Positions 1 through 10,259 of a stretch of 51,349 bases of DNA are shown one piece after another. This DNA comes from Nemertoderma westbladi (lineage: Eukaryota > Xenacoelomorpha > Nemertodermatida > Nemertodermatidae), in contig JAUCBJ010008390.1 of assembly GCA_032718475.1 (NCBI GenBank), positions 1-51,349 of the forward strand, in the 5' to 3' direction. The number at the start of each line of letters is the position of its first letter. Position 1 is the stretch's first letter. The position numbers and the translations under genes were made by a program. The notes under the pieces were generated by a model. That model was not told where the DNA came from, ran no database searches, and saw only the letters and a program-made list of their open reading frames with translations.

Positions 1-272
1 AAAGGGGAAACCCAAATTCCGCCAAGGATTGCACTGTAGACACAAGAGCTTGCTCTTCAGTAGCTGATAGGTATGGTGGTCTTCCTTCACCTACTTTGGT
101 ACACGAAATCCCCGCCATATGCCTCGCTTTCGTGCTCCGTAGGCACCCCGAATATATCAGCAGCTGCATAACTACTCATTCCATCCTTTACACTATTAAT
201 GGAAAGTTGAAGGTTCTCATTATTGTATTTACATCGGCGGCTATCAGGAACTGGTTTATAAGTTCGTGGCAT
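1..272 (-). pseudogene. pogo/Tigger-like transposase, N-terminal fragment (frameshifted, cut by window edge)
   Basis: The minus strand opens with an ATG at 272 and encodes MPRTYKP, then a psq-type helix-turn-helix (…NSVKDGMSSYAAADIFGVP). The frame then shifts near 138-144. In the next frame the reading resumes as RSTKARHMAGIS, then a GRPPYLSATEEQALV stretch and AEFGFPL at the window edge, which resembles the start of the CENP-B type second DNA-binding domain. This two-part layout is that of pogo/Tigger/Jerky transposases of the Tc1/mariner superfamily. The catalytic DDE domain would lie left of the window. One frameshift in under 300 bp makes it a relic unless an intron or sequencing error is involved. 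Family assignment is from motif layout only. Confidence 0.6.
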
Positions 273-836
273 CGTTTAAGCAGAATAACATCAGTGAAGT
301 AAATAGTCTGAGTGAGTATGGTACCGGTACCTATAACACAACACAGGTAGGTCTACCCATATAACAGTATAAGAGCCTATATATTATGCTGACAAGTAAC
401 ACGTTCGTGGGGACTTCGCGCAGCACGAGAGTGCATACGTACAAATTTTGGTTTAATTTAATCTGCAATTGCCCGACTTATTTCGGTTTATATAAAAGTC
501 TGAACTGCAATTGCCCGACTTATTTCGGTTTTTATAAAAAGTCTGAAACCACCGGTACCGACTGACCTATTTTTGACCAAACTTCAGATACTTTCCAAAC
601 TTTTAATGGAGTGCATACGTACAAGTTTGGTTTAATTCATCATTTGATTGAACGACTTATTTTAGTTTTTATCAAAAGTCTGAAACTACCGGTACCGAGT
701 GTCCGACAGTCTTATTTTGATAAAAACTCAGATTATTTCTAATAGACTGCATATATGATGTAATAAAAGTTGGTTTAATTCTAGTAATTGTTGTTGGCTT
801 TAAATAATTTAATATAAAAAACGTGCAAAATAAGCT

Positions 837-921
837 TTGCCAGAGATATGATTCGAACCAGCGCGAGAAGATCCCATTGGATGGCTAGTCCAACGCCTTA
901 TCCACTCAGCCAACACCGCTC
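837..921 (-). pseudogene. tRNA-Ser-like relic (pol III A and B boxes retained)
   Basis: On the minus strand an A-box-like GGCTGAGTGG (complement of 902-911) and a B-box-like GGTTCGAATC (complement of 850-859) are spaced as in a class II tRNA. An anticodon stem TTGGA/TCCAA encloses the loop CTAGCCA. The body resembles tRNA-Ser, but the loop reads AGC and the T-stem and acceptor stem do not pair well. It is therefore a tRNA pseudogene or the head of a SINE, not a working tRNA. It lies within repeat family A. Confidence 0.5.
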
Positions 922-1320
922 GAGGTAACGAGCTGGCCATTGAAGGTATTAAAGTTTTATACTGCAATTTCGTAATCACTACTGATAGGTACAGCAGTAG
1001 GCCTACCGTACCGGTAGGCCTATGTCATTACTTCGGAGTCTCTAGCGGATCCCCAATTAAATGTCTTAACTTTTCAATTTCGTAAAAGATAGACTTCATG
1101 ATTATCTACAAGTAACCAAAATTTCAGCTCAGGAAAATGAGGCGTTCCCGAGAAATTTAACATTTTCTAAAAACCACATAATCTGTCGTAGCTGACGTCA
1201 GACTGCATGATTTTTCACCAAACTTTACAAACTTTCTAAACTTTCTCTCTACTACTTACCTACTAAGTTTGGTTCAATTCCGAACGAGCGATGCCGAGAA
1301 ATTCGCGTTCAAACATTTAC

Positions 1321-1374
1321 CAGACAGACGGACGGACAGACAGACAGACGGACAGACAGACAGACAGACGGACA
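1321..1374. repeat. (CAGA/CGGA)n microsatellite
   Basis: Consecutive CAGA/CGGA tetramers. The reverse-complement copy at 38650-38690 carries the same microsatellite at the same place in repeat family A, so the microsatellite belongs to the element. Confidence 0.85.
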
Positions 1375-1452
1375 TGCCCCATTTGCCCTATATGAACCGT
1401 ATGCCAAGGCTCGCCGACTACGTGTCTCGCCCCACAAGACAAACACTCAGGC

Positions 1453-1954
1453 ACTACAGTAGTCTATTTTGATCAAAACCCACATGCAGAATGCAGAAAT
1501 GTATATAGTTGATAGTGTACAAAATTTAGGCATAAGTCTAAGTATTGTATAACAGATGTACAGTAACTAGGCCTAGTGTAATATGGGCCCTTACATATTA
1601 ATAAATTATAGCTGAAAAACAGATCAGAATTGAAATTATAGCTAGTTCACTTTACCGCAGAGTTTCTAAAAACGACGGGGTAATGTGAACTAGAAATAAA
1701 ACTTCAACAGTGATTGAAATTTTGGTGCTGCTTCAAAAAAGACAATTTCAAACCAAAATATACCCTCTGTGAAATAGTTTCACAAATTTTTTTGAAAATC
1801 TGTTCACATTAAATATTATAAACACTGAAATTAGAATATAATGCAGAAAGTTTATATAACTCAATTTTTGTACTTTTCTGAGACCATGTAGAATTTGAGC
1901 TGTAAATGAAATAATTTTAATGAATTTACAATTAAACGTTTCATAACACGTTAT
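1453..1954. other. AT-rich non-coding stretch with one hairpin
   Basis: No gene is seen. The arms 1642-1656 (CTAGTTCACTTTACC) and 1679-1693 pair at 14 of 15 positions around a 22-nt loop. The words GTTCACTTTACC(CC) appear again at 3417-3434, beyond the LINE copy that lies between. Confidence 0.5.
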
Positions 1955-3350
1955 TTGTATGACAGGCTACCAGTACAGTTCTTTTCGGGGAATCTCATTG
2001 ATCTCGATTGCTGCAAAGCTATACAATAGAATTCTATTAAATCGCATCAGGGATCCCATTGAGAGACTGCTCCGTGGAAATCAGAATGGGTTCCGTAAAG
2101 ATCGTGGGACCATGGATCCATTTTGGCACTTAGAAGGATAATTGAAGAGTTATCAAAAAAGAAAGACAGGCATCTGGCTGATATCTTTGTTGACTTCTTC
2201 AAGGCCTTTGATTCAGTCTCTCGCTCACGTATGTTCAGCATACTTTCATTATATGGGATTCCTGATGAAATTATTGCATCAATCAGATCAGTATACGATG
2301 GTTCAACAACATTTGTGTCTCCTGTTGACGGTGACACAGAACCATTTGAAGTGTTATGGGGCGTCCTCCAGGGAGACACACTTGTACCATTCTTGTTCAT
2401 AATTGTTGTTGACTATGTTCTACGCATGTCCTTAGATCATCATCATCATAATGATGATGGGGTGATGATAACTCCACCTACTGGCTCCCGAAGTCGAGGA
2501 AATCCTGCCAAGTACCTAACTGATCTAGACTTTGCTGATGACTTAGGAGTACTCTCAGAATCACTAGAGGGAGCCCAACGGCTCCTCAGCTCATTAGAAC
2601 ATGCTGCTTCTAGTGTTGGTCTTTTTATTAACTCCAGAAAGACCAAAATTTTGACAGTTAACTTTGAAAGTCCTCAGCAAGTCTCTGATCGGATGAGCAT
2701 AAGCTCAAAGATGGTATGCTTGAGCATGTGGATGACTTCTGTTACCTGGGATCATGGATCCGGAAGTCAGGTGAGGACCTTCGAATATGTAAGGGAAAGG
2801 CATGGGCAGTCTTGAATAGGCTTTCCAGGATTTGGAAGTCACCGAGAATTAATCGGAAACTTAAGGTCCGATTATTTAGAGCAGCAGTAGTTCCAGTACT
2901 CCTCTTTGGGAGTCCATGCTGGGCTCTAACTGCTGAGGACACGAAATCTCCGGATGGCACATTCACAAGAATGCTACGCCGGGTACATTGTGTCAAGTAC
3001 AATGCACACATCTCCAACCAGACAATATATAACATTGGAGGTGTCTCATTGGTTCCCCCAAGCTTGACACTAGAACAAAGTCGCCTCCGCTTTGCAGGAC
3101 ATTGCTTTCGCCGTGAGGACCAGCCAGTGCATAATCTTGTACTTTGGCAGCCTCATGGAGTGAATAAGCATGGTGGACAGCCCATGACTTTCTTGAGACG
3201 CATCTTAAAGGACACTGGCCTTGAAGATGCGGATGATCTAGCAAATGTCATGGGTGATAGGGAGTTGTGGCGGTGCAATTTTGTCAATAATTCGGCACAG
3301 CATTATTAAAAATGCAGCTGCAATGCAGCATGCCGATCCTAGTAGTACCA
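1955..3350 (+). pseudogene. LINE L1a copy 1: reverse transcriptase relic (RTE-like non-LTR)
   Basis: A 5'-truncated non-LTR reverse transcriptase is read in three frames (1959-2141, 2123-2815, 2716-3309), so there are two frameshifts, near 2115-2140 and 2705-2720. Visible RT motifs in order are GFRK-RGT, FVDFFKAFDSV, the PFLFIIVVDYVLRMS region, LTDLDFADDLGVLS (catalytic DD) and CYLGSWIRKSG. The C-terminal extension LFRAAVVPVLLFGSPCWAL and RLRFAGHCFRREDQP is typical of RTE-like elements widespread in invertebrates. The endonuclease domain is missing. A second copy (20637-38175, minus) matches it closely and ends at the same 3' sequence (GCCGATCCTAGTAGTA), which fixes the 3' end near 3350. Confidence 0.8.
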
Positions 3351-3463
3351 GTACAAGGCCATTTACCACTTTAAAAATAACTTTTCGAACTATTACTTTT
3401 GAAGTAAAAATTTTAGTTCACTTTACCCCTGGTTCACTTTACCCCAGCTTACCCCTATGGTTA
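3351..3463. other. short non-coding flank
   Basis: AT-rich sequence between the LINE 3' end and the Tc1-like element. It contains two GTTCACTTTACCCC words. No gene is seen. Confidence 0.4.
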
Positions 3464-4128
3464 TACAGTACAGGCCAGTGGCGTGGTGGCCATACATCTA
3501 TTCGGGAAAATTCCCGGGCCCCCTTGACGATCTGGGCCCCCCGGGCCCCTCAGGGTCAAAAAATTATATTGATGTTATAAAAAAATATAGTAGTAGGTAT
3601 TACATTTTTCCAATAAAATGTAAGCATAACGAAACCAAAACAATAGCTACAGTATAAAGGTTTCATGTCGCGTCGCAGTTAGCAAGCACAGCACTAAATT
3701 AAGAGGGCTGGAGGGGAGGAGGGGGGGGGGGGGTGTAGTAAACGTTAGTAGGAGCACATACCAGTATTATTCTATATTGAAAAAGTCCCCACAGGTGTCA
3801 GGCAAGGCAAACTGTGTTGAAGTTGAAGTTACATTAAAGACCAGCCCGCCAGACCAGATAGAATTCATGATGGAGACATACTCCATCTACACCTGTTCTA
3901 TACCTTGCCCCATTCATTACCCTTCTTACCCAATAATTGCCTGCCTTTCTTTAGCAGTAGTCAGGTCTGTAATAATATTGAGTTGTTTCTTGAAAAAGGG
4001 AGCCTAATTGGCCACAGTAGGGGGGCGCCCTCTTCCCCTCTAATGCAGTGTGCTGTGTATTGGGAAGGGGTGTGTGTGTTGGGAATGCATTCGTTTCAGC
4101 TGAGCTGACCATCCACCAGAGTTCAATA

Positions 4129-4180
4129 TAGGTAAGTAGGTAGGTAGTCAATATAGGTAGGTAGGTAGGTAGGTAGGTAC
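4129..4180. repeat. (TAGG)n microsatellite
   Basis: Runs of TAGG interrupted by TCAATA. Nearby homopolymers within the same hAT element are poly-G at about 3719-3733, poly-C at about 4400-4419 and poly-G near 5798-5816. Confidence 0.8.
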
Positions 4181-4983
4181 TCTAATGTAATAAACATGAT
4201 GTAATCTTATCTGATAACGCTGGTCAACATGTTGTCTGATTGGTCAGTTTGTCTAAAAGTCATTGGATATATGTAATAACTGTTAATTCCCAATGTCCTG
4301 TCAGTCTTCATATTACACTCATTGTTATACACCTACCTGATTACAGTACAGTAGTACACCATTTCCTGGAATATAATAGTGTGGTTATTCAGCTACATGC
4401 CCCCCCCCCCCCCCCCCCCAAAAAAAAATAAAATAAAAAATTTTGTTCTTATACAAATCTGAATAATGGTATTGCATGAAATTTGACCCTCGAGTGTGAG
4501 TCAGAATTTTTATTTTTGTTCTCATTTTTTAGATATAAGCGTTTAAAAAAACAATAGCCGAGGTATGAGCCTTCAAATGTTATATAGTATTACACAGAAC
4601 TATTTTATTACTATGTATATTATATAAATACACCATATTCTGGAACATTTTGTTTATCCAATACGTAGATGCATGGCCTGGTAGATGTGCAACAATGCAA
4701 TAACTCTTTAATCATACTATTATGTTGCTATTCATACTCTACTTCAGTATATCTAATGGACGGTCCTTTTAATTTAATTTATTATTTATTCACTTTATCG
4801 TATGTTTTATTGTGCCATTCCCAGTCCCTTGGCTTAATTAACTTTAAGAATGTAGAGGTGCAACACTATGCAACATTATTGAACGCCCAAATTATTGAAC
4901 ATTATTGAATATCTTAGCCATTTTTCAACGAAATTCTACATATTTTGAATCCTTTTCTCCATCAGCTTTCCTTCACTAGGGAG

Positions 4984-5202
4984 AGTGAGGGAGACTTGAC
5001 TTTAGGGGAGACTTGATTTTTTTGTATAACTCAAAAACAATTGTAAATTATTTGACAATACCACACAATAATGTGTAAAAGTAAAGTACATGTAGGCTAC
5101 ACCCGCGCAACAATGTTGTACTACCTTTTGGTTATTTTTTATTTTATTGCCTATAAACGTTTTCTGAGTTCAAATGTAAATTTTTTCCCTTTACAACGAA
5201 TG
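4984..5202 (+). repeat. dispersed repeat family B, copy 1
   Basis: The segment from GAGTGAGGGAGACTTGA to ACAACGAATG matches 50494-50707 in the same orientation with few substitutions and small indels. Shared words include ATTTGACAATACCACACA and CACCCGCGCAACAATGTT. It has no coding capacity. Its class is unknown. Confidence 0.75.
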
Positions 5203-5224
5203 TAACTAAAAGCAGATATGGTTG

Positions 5225-5535
5225 AAGAATAACTGCGGTGTATGGTGTAACTGGTGCAATATCGACCTTTTTAAATGGTTGTACTCTAATATTTCATTTC
5301 ATTTCATCGTGCGCACCGGTCAAGCCGGTATATATTAGATAGGAGAGCACCCGAGAATATAAAAACACAGCATAGCAAAAAGTAAAGACTAAAATGTTAA
5401 CATTTTCAATGAGTGTTTAGAGTACGTTATGATATAGTTGAAAGCAAAAATGAAATTCTGACTCACCCACCCATGATTTGCGTAATTCTACCTCTATTTC
5501 AAGTTTCATGCAATCTCAATAACATTTGGAGTCAT
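5225..5535. repeat. diverged dispersed repeat family C (copy inside the hAT element)
   Basis: The words AACTGGTGCAATATCG, GAAGAATAACTGCG and GAAAGCAAAAATGAAATTC recur, with divergence, at 44157-44215 (inverted) and 44300-44470 (direct). A low-copy non-coding repeat is likely. The boundaries are approximate. Confidence 0.4.
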
Positions 5536-5936
5536 TTCTCCTGATGAAATTAAACAGGTGTTGGACCAAGGAATTTGAACCACCTGTTATAATTAAAAAA
5601 CTTTGCGAAGGAAGCTCTATATTTTGAAGCTTTTGCAACAACTATAACTAAATCGATATAATAAATAATAAATCTTATAAATAAATATATTGTGTACTGC
5701 CCTATCACTACTTACAGTAGTATTTAATTGTGCCATTATATTTGTTTAACTTTATAAAAAGCCTTTTTCTAGAAAATATTTTGTGCATGAGGGGAGGGGT
5801 GAGGGGGGGGGGGGGGCGGTTAGTCAAAATTCCAGGTGATCTAGCATTTATGAATGGGCCCTTATTTTGGGATTTCCCGGGCCCCTTACTGGGTCCCACC
5901 ACGCCACTGGTACAGGCCACCAGAAAAAGCAGATTT

Positions 5937-6555
5937 CATCCAATGTTATCACATGTGAACACATTTGTTCAAGTCATCTGATTGGCAGGTTATGGCGAGT
6001 TATCTAGCTAACTTGCTGGGACCGACAAAGGCTTTGTGTGCGGTGCGCCTGTATGTCTGATATCAGGTAGATGAGAGAGCCCACAGGGCGTAACATTGCA
6101 GACATGGGCTGTATTGGTAGAGAGAGAACTACATACAAGACCACATGGAGGTTCATGGAGTGGATGGGTATATGAATGAACGAGCCTAGACATTGAATAA
6201 TTAATTTAGTGCAGGGAGATGTCGCGCCATTAGTCTGACACCGAGAGGGCACAGAGAAACACAAGAAGATGGCTTAACATCACTAACTATAGGCCTGCCT
6301 ACTAGACACTATTAACCGCACACTATAAAGGTAAACAAAATCCTTATCGCATTTCCAGCTGCAGTGAGTGACAGTTTGCGGCAAACTACAGAGAGTTTCC
6401 AGATTACTAAGCGTTTCAAAAGTATTCAATTGTATCCTTTGGCGAAAAAATTTTGGTTGTTGCCAATTCAATTATGTTCAATTATGTTCAATTGTCCCGT
6501 TCAACAACATTAAATTACACTGGTACACATTTGATAAAATGTGTTCACAATTGTA
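5937..6555. other. interior of the Tc1-like element, no gene seen
   Basis: Short ORFs only, none with recognisable motifs. The sequence belongs to the body of the element bounded by 3466 and 6585. Confidence 0.4.
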
Positions 6556-6587
6556 CAAATCTGCGTTTTCTGGTGGCCTGTACTGTA

Positions 6588-6731
6588 AATTTCATTATGG
6601 TGCATCGCGATGGCTCAAAATTTCCACCCCCTTGGGATCCGTGAATATATAGGCCTAGACAAAATTTATAAAAATTTTTTGCCTTAATTTTTTACCATTT
6701 GGCAACAAAAAAGTAAAAAACGCACCGCCCT
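6588..6731 (+). repeat. solo arm of the foldback (MULE-like) element family
   Basis: The stretch from ATTTCATTATGGTGCATCG to CGCACCGCCCT is a shorter version of the right arm at 17141-17320, in the same orientation, and an inverted version of 6760-6940. It ends 28 bp before the next element starts. It is a truncated copy, with its inner side abutting the Tc1-like element. Confidence 0.7.
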
Positions 6732-7811
6732 ACTGTATAGAACTGTAGAACTGGCTATTAGGGTGGTGCGTTTTTTACTTTTTTTCGATTTCATTGTTCT
6801 ACCGGTGCACAAAAGTTGCCAAATGGTAAAAAAATAAGGCAAAAAAAATTTCATTTAATTTCGTCTATATCTTTACGGATCCCAAGAGGGCTGAAATTTT
6901 GAACCATCGTGATGTGCCATAATGAAATTTATAGCAATATAACACATTAATGAAAGATCAATGACTCAAGAAAGAACTTCCTGCATGCATCAAATGTCAT
7001 CAAATGGGTCCAAACTTAGTTAGAAACCAAAATTTTAATTTTTGGTTCAAGGGAACTAGTGCCACAGGCACATGGACAGAAGCTACCATTTGGCACAAGT
7101 GACGATTATTCTCAATTTTTGCGATGGCCAACTTTTAGTACTCCTACTGCATTAATATTAAGCTCATTAGAACCACAATGGCAACCACAATCGCAACCGC
7201 AATTTAGTGTGGGTAGACACCTTCAAAACAAACGTAGAGCGAATAGTTCTTGAGATATCGCAGAAAATGTGAAGTCCGGCACAAGTCTACACTACCTTTG
7301 TGCGATATGGAAAAATCCTCAAAAGTTTTATTTTGAATTATCTCAAGGAATCTAGAATAGACACACCACTGCAACAAATTGATTTAGTGTATGCAGACAC
7401 CTTCAAAATTAAAGAGTAGTGATTAGTTGACTATAGTTGTTGTACAAAATGTACGGAAAGGGTCAACTGAATATCTAGTATTAATCAGTTAATTGGTGGA
7501 TATAGTCTTGACATTTTGTATAATAACTCAAGAACTAATGACTCTATTCTTAATTTAAAGGTGTCTACACCCACTACATCGATCATTTCTGTGATGGGTC
7601 TATTCTTGGTTCCTTCAGAGAATTCAAAATAAAAATTTTTGAGGATTTGTCCATATCTCATCAAGGTGGTAATGAAGACTTGTGCCGGATTTCACATTTT
7701 CTGCGATATCTCAAGAACTATTCTCTCTACGTTTGTTTTGAAGTTGTCTACCCCCACTAAATCGGACATTGCGGTTCTAATGAGCGTAATATTAATTATT
7801 ATTATTATTAT

Positions 7812-8088
7812 GTTTAATTTCGTGCAGGAACATTAATGTAAACATTATGTAGCACCGCACAACTCTACTGTAGGCTACTACTGTATCTATAAACTAATAT
7901 AAAGCAACTACAGTACCTAGCAGCTAGCACAATGTACTGTAAGAATGAGACGTTATTAATGGGCGCACCCAAAAAAAGAAAAGGAATGTAGAAACTATCG
8001 GCCATAAGTTAATAATGAAATACCAAAGTGTTCATAAATTGTATAGATTGATAAGAGAATAGAGTACAAATTACTAATTGGATATAGG
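7812..8088 (-). other. 3' untranslated part of the minus-strand LINE
   Basis: This lies between the stop codon of the minus-strand reverse transcriptase ORF (8089) and a TAA-rich tail (complement of 7791-7811), which is the likely 3' terminus. No other coding sequence is seen. Confidence 0.5.
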
Positions 8089-10059
8089 TTAGTTTTCATC
8101 GACCCCTAAAACAATATTCCAGCGAGATCTAAGCGTAGACATACCAATAGAGTTACAGGTACGAAGTATAGGATTTGAAGATATTGAAACACGATGTAAC
8201 AGTGAAAAAATAGCAGTACGACAAATTGATTTAAAAGTATTGATACGGTTCAAACAAAATAAAGTGTTGGCGTCTTCGGTACTACAATATGAAAATAATT
8301 GACGGAAAGCGTAATTGTAAGCTACCTTTAATCTACGTAAGGATTCAACACGAAACACAGACCATAGAGAACAACAGTATAAGTTATAACAATAAGTTTT
8401 GAAAATAATGGATTTTATAGGTAAAGAGCATTTATTAAACGTTCTGGCTAATTGATTACCACGACAATATAAGGTTGATTTCAAACGCTTAATGTCAGGT
8501 TCATCAGATAGGTTGCAACAGAGGGTATGCCCTAAGTAACAGTATTCTAGAACACAAGGGAGGATCATACCACAAAGGTATACGTCACCAGCTCGTCCAA
8601 ATTGTGAAGGGATAAAATACATACACTTTGATTTAACGAAATTAAACATAACATCAAATTTAGCACCATAATCTTCACAAATTTTAAGTAAAGACCGTAA
8701 ACCAAAAATACTGGGAGCCATTAAACTTAGATCATCGGCATACAATAGATGGTTGATTACAATATTACCAACCTTACAACCTGCAGGACATTTGTTCAAT
8801 AAAATACTTAAGTCATTCAAGTATATGTTAAATAGAAGAGGAGAAAGCAAACTACCCTGTCGTACACCATTACATACAGTGAAGGGTACGCTTGTTGCGC
8901 TGCCCCAACGTACCGCTAGCAATTGATTGGTATACCAAAAATATAGTAAACGTATTACACCAAGGGGAACTTTAAGATAAATTAACTTTTTAAAAAGTTT
9001 TACATAATTAACACGGTCGAATGCCTTAGAAGCATCCAAAAAAGCTGTAAAAGCAGGGGTGTCTCTAGATACAAAATAATGGACTGTCTCTTTAAATGCA
9101 AAAATACAGGTTTCAGTACCAAGACCGGGTTGAAATCCAAACTGGTTCGGCGTGATATTCACACAATTCGTAATTAGCATAAGGAAGCAAAACTCTAACA
9201 ACTTGGAACAAGCATTAGATGTGGCTATAGGTCTATAATTTAACTGATCAGTAAGTTTATTGTTCTTATTTTTAACGATAGGCATTAAGTGACTGGTAAT
9301 TAACGAGACTGGCAAAAACCCATGTGAAATAAATGAATTGAATAGTAAACTAAGAACAACCGCCAATCGACACCCTGCATAATACCAGCACTCAGGCGCC
9401 AACTGGTCTGGCCCAGAAGCCTTACCAAGTTTAAGACTAGCTAAAGCCTCTTCCACATTCCTTGGGAAAATATGGAATCTATCAGATCCATCCCAAGTTT
9501 CAAACTTACTCTTTAAGAATGTAACGTCAGCCAAATCAGGCTCTACACTATTATACGTAGATTCGTAGCCATTACTAAACAAATTGGCAATGTCCTCATC
9601 ATTGTGGGCATTACCTATGATATTAGCACGTGGAACTTTTGTGTTACGGTGTTTTTGGGCGCAGTGCCAAAAATCCTTGCTGGAAGACAGGAACGACTGA
9701 GCTAACTTGTCATTTCTTATTGTTGCTTCATTTTTTCTACAATTTTTCAGCGCCAGTTTATACTGCGCGCAACTTTTACGTTTTAATTCCCATAGAATTC
9801 CAGAGCGAGGTTTACCGTTATCCCTCCAGTGTTGAGAAGCTTCAATAGAGGCTTCGCGCTTCTCCTTAACGAAGTCGTTCCAGCCAGGAATATGGACCCG
9901 CTTGTTATTACTACAATTACCGGAAGAAGTTACTGGTATATGGGTATATACGCCTCCTCCTGCTTCAAAAAGCTCGAAATCTAAGAAAGTCTCAAAGATA
10001 CAGCCATATATATATAACGCCAGACTACACCCTGGCTGAGAACAAACTGCAGTACTCAC
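8089..10059 (-). CDS. non-LTR retrotransposon reverse transcriptase (CR1/Jockey-like), lacking endonuclease
   Basis: A 656-codon frame without internal stops. Recognisable sequence begins near HIPGWNDF (about residue 57) and continues with the linker usual upstream of LINE RT. RT motifs follow in order: KLGKASGPDQL, LNYRPIATSNACSKLLE, NQFGFQPGLGTETC, AFLDASKAFDRVNY, GVRQGSLLSPLLFNIYLND, HLLYADDLSLMAP (catalytic YADD), CYLGHTL. The codon at 10059 is GTG, and the first ~40 residues probably derive from neighbouring sequence, so the true start is not here. The apurinic-type endonuclease expected before the RT is absent, so the copy is 5'-truncated near 9950-10000. The RT frame itself is undamaged. 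It lies head to head with a different LINE (10080-16688). Confidence 0.8.
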   Translation of the reverse strand: MSTAVCSQPGCSLALYIYGCIFETFLDFELFEAGGGVYTHIPVTSSGNCSNNKRVHIPGWNDFVKEKREASIEASQHWRDNGKPRSGILWELKRKSCAQYKLALKNCRKNEATIRNDKLAQSFLSSSKDFWHCAQKHRNTKVPRANIIGNAHNDEDIANLFSNGYESTYNSVEPDLADVTFLKSKFETWDGSDRFHIFPRNVEEALASLKLGKASGPDQLAPECWYYAGCRLAVVLSLLFNSFISHGFLPVSLITSHLMPIVKNKNNKLTDQLNYRPIATSNACSKLLEFCFLMLITNCVNITPNQFGFQPGLGTETCIFAFKETVHYFVSRDTPAFTAFLDASKAFDRVNYVKLFKKLIYLKVPLGVIRLLYFWYTNQLLAVRWGSATSVPFTVCNGVRQGSLLSPLLFNIYLNDLSILLNKCPAGCKVGNIVINHLLYADDLSLMAPSIFGLRSLLKICEDYGAKFDVMFNFVKSKCMYFIPSQFGRAGDVYLCGMILPCVLEYCYLGHTLCCNLSDEPDIKRLKSTLYCRGNQLARTFNKCSLPIKSIIFKTYCYNLYCCSLWSVFRVESLRRLKVAYNYAFRQLFSYCSTEDANTLFCLNRINTFKSICRTAIFSLLHRVSISSNPILRTCNSIGMSTLRSRWNIVLGVDEN

Positions 10060-10079
10060 TCCGACAAGAACGGCGGTCC

Positions 10080-10226
10080 ATGGCTGCAGCGAAACCAGGA
10101 AAAGATTGGGTTATATATCGCGGTGCCGTCGTTGACTCTGCGTTTCTCAAGCGTCCTGTCACCCGTGCCAGTCAATCTCAGACAAACGAAAGTGAGGGAA
10201 TTGATGTGGTGGGTCAGGTCGATTGA
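10080..10226 (+). CDS. probable true N-terminus of the repeat-bearing LINE ORF
   Basis: An ATG in good context (TCCATGG) at 10080 opens a 48-codon frame beginning MAAAKPGKDWVIYRGAV and containing KRPVTRASQ. It ends at TGA 10224-10226. It is in the same frame as the long ORF that follows, whose track start at 10260 is only a GTG. The simplest reading is one ORF starting at 10080 and broken by a single TGA. No known domain is recognised. A TATATATATA run at about 10006-10015 lies ~65 bp upstream and could be promoter-like, but the 5' end of the element is not defined. Confidence 0.5.
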   Translation: MAAAKPGKDWVIYRGAVVDSAFLKRPVTRASQSQTNESEGIDVVGQVD

Positions 10227-10259
10227 CTACATTCCCCCCACCTTTCCAGTAGTAATATT

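Larger units (their letters stand above)
399..1452 (+). repeat. dispersed repeat family A, copy 1
   Basis: The block 984-1448 recurs in reverse complement at about 38587-39020, including the same (CAGA)n core, the ACGTCAGACTGCATGA stretch and the GGATCCCCAATTAAATG stretch. A third short piece lies at 39133-39210 and joins the right-end sequence to the reverse complement of 399-426 (ACACGTTCGTGGGGACTTC). This suggests that 399 and ~1450 are the two ends of one element. Inside, 430-800 is a degenerate ~180-bp tandem repeat, with units starting at GTGCATACGTACAA near 430 and 610 and a decayed third unit near 747. No coding capacity is visible. It is probably a non-autonomous element; its class is unknown. 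Confidence 0.5.
3476..5909. mobile_element. hAT-type non-autonomous DNA transposon (2434 bp)
   Basis: The ends are perfect 14-bp inverted repeats, CAGTGGCGTGGTGG at 3476-3489 and its complement ending at 5909. Subterminal GC-rich CCCGGGCCCC blocks lie at both ends. The flanks carry a perfect 8-bp direct repeat GTACAGGC (3468-3475 and 5910-5917). An 8-bp duplication with CAG-type termini is the signature of the hAT superfamily. The interior has no transposase. It holds homopolymers and microsatellites, a dispersed repeat (4984-5202), and a divergent inverted pair near 4480-4530 and 5440-5530. Confidence 0.85.
3466..6585. mobile_element. Tc1/mariner-like non-autonomous element (split by a hAT-type insertion)
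   Basis: The left terminus begins CAGTACAGGC at 3466 and, after the inserted hAT element is removed, continues as CACCAGAAAAAGCAGATTT at 5918-5936. The right terminus, the complement of 6557-6585, gives the same ~29-bp inverted sequence with one or two mismatches. A TA dinucleotide lies immediately outside both ends (3464-3465 and 6586-6587), as expected for Tc1/mariner-type target duplication. Without the 2434-bp insert and its 8-bp duplication the element is 678 bp. No transposase ORF is seen in it. Confidence 0.7.

Noticed and set aside
87-302. Plus-strand 68-codon ORF at the left edge
   Set aside because: Antisense to the pogo-like transposase fragment, with no recognisable motif.
837-921. 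Functional tRNA-Ala (AGC loop)
   Set aside because: The body is tRNA-Ser-like with a mismatching AGC loop, and the T and acceptor stems do not pair, so it is called a relic.
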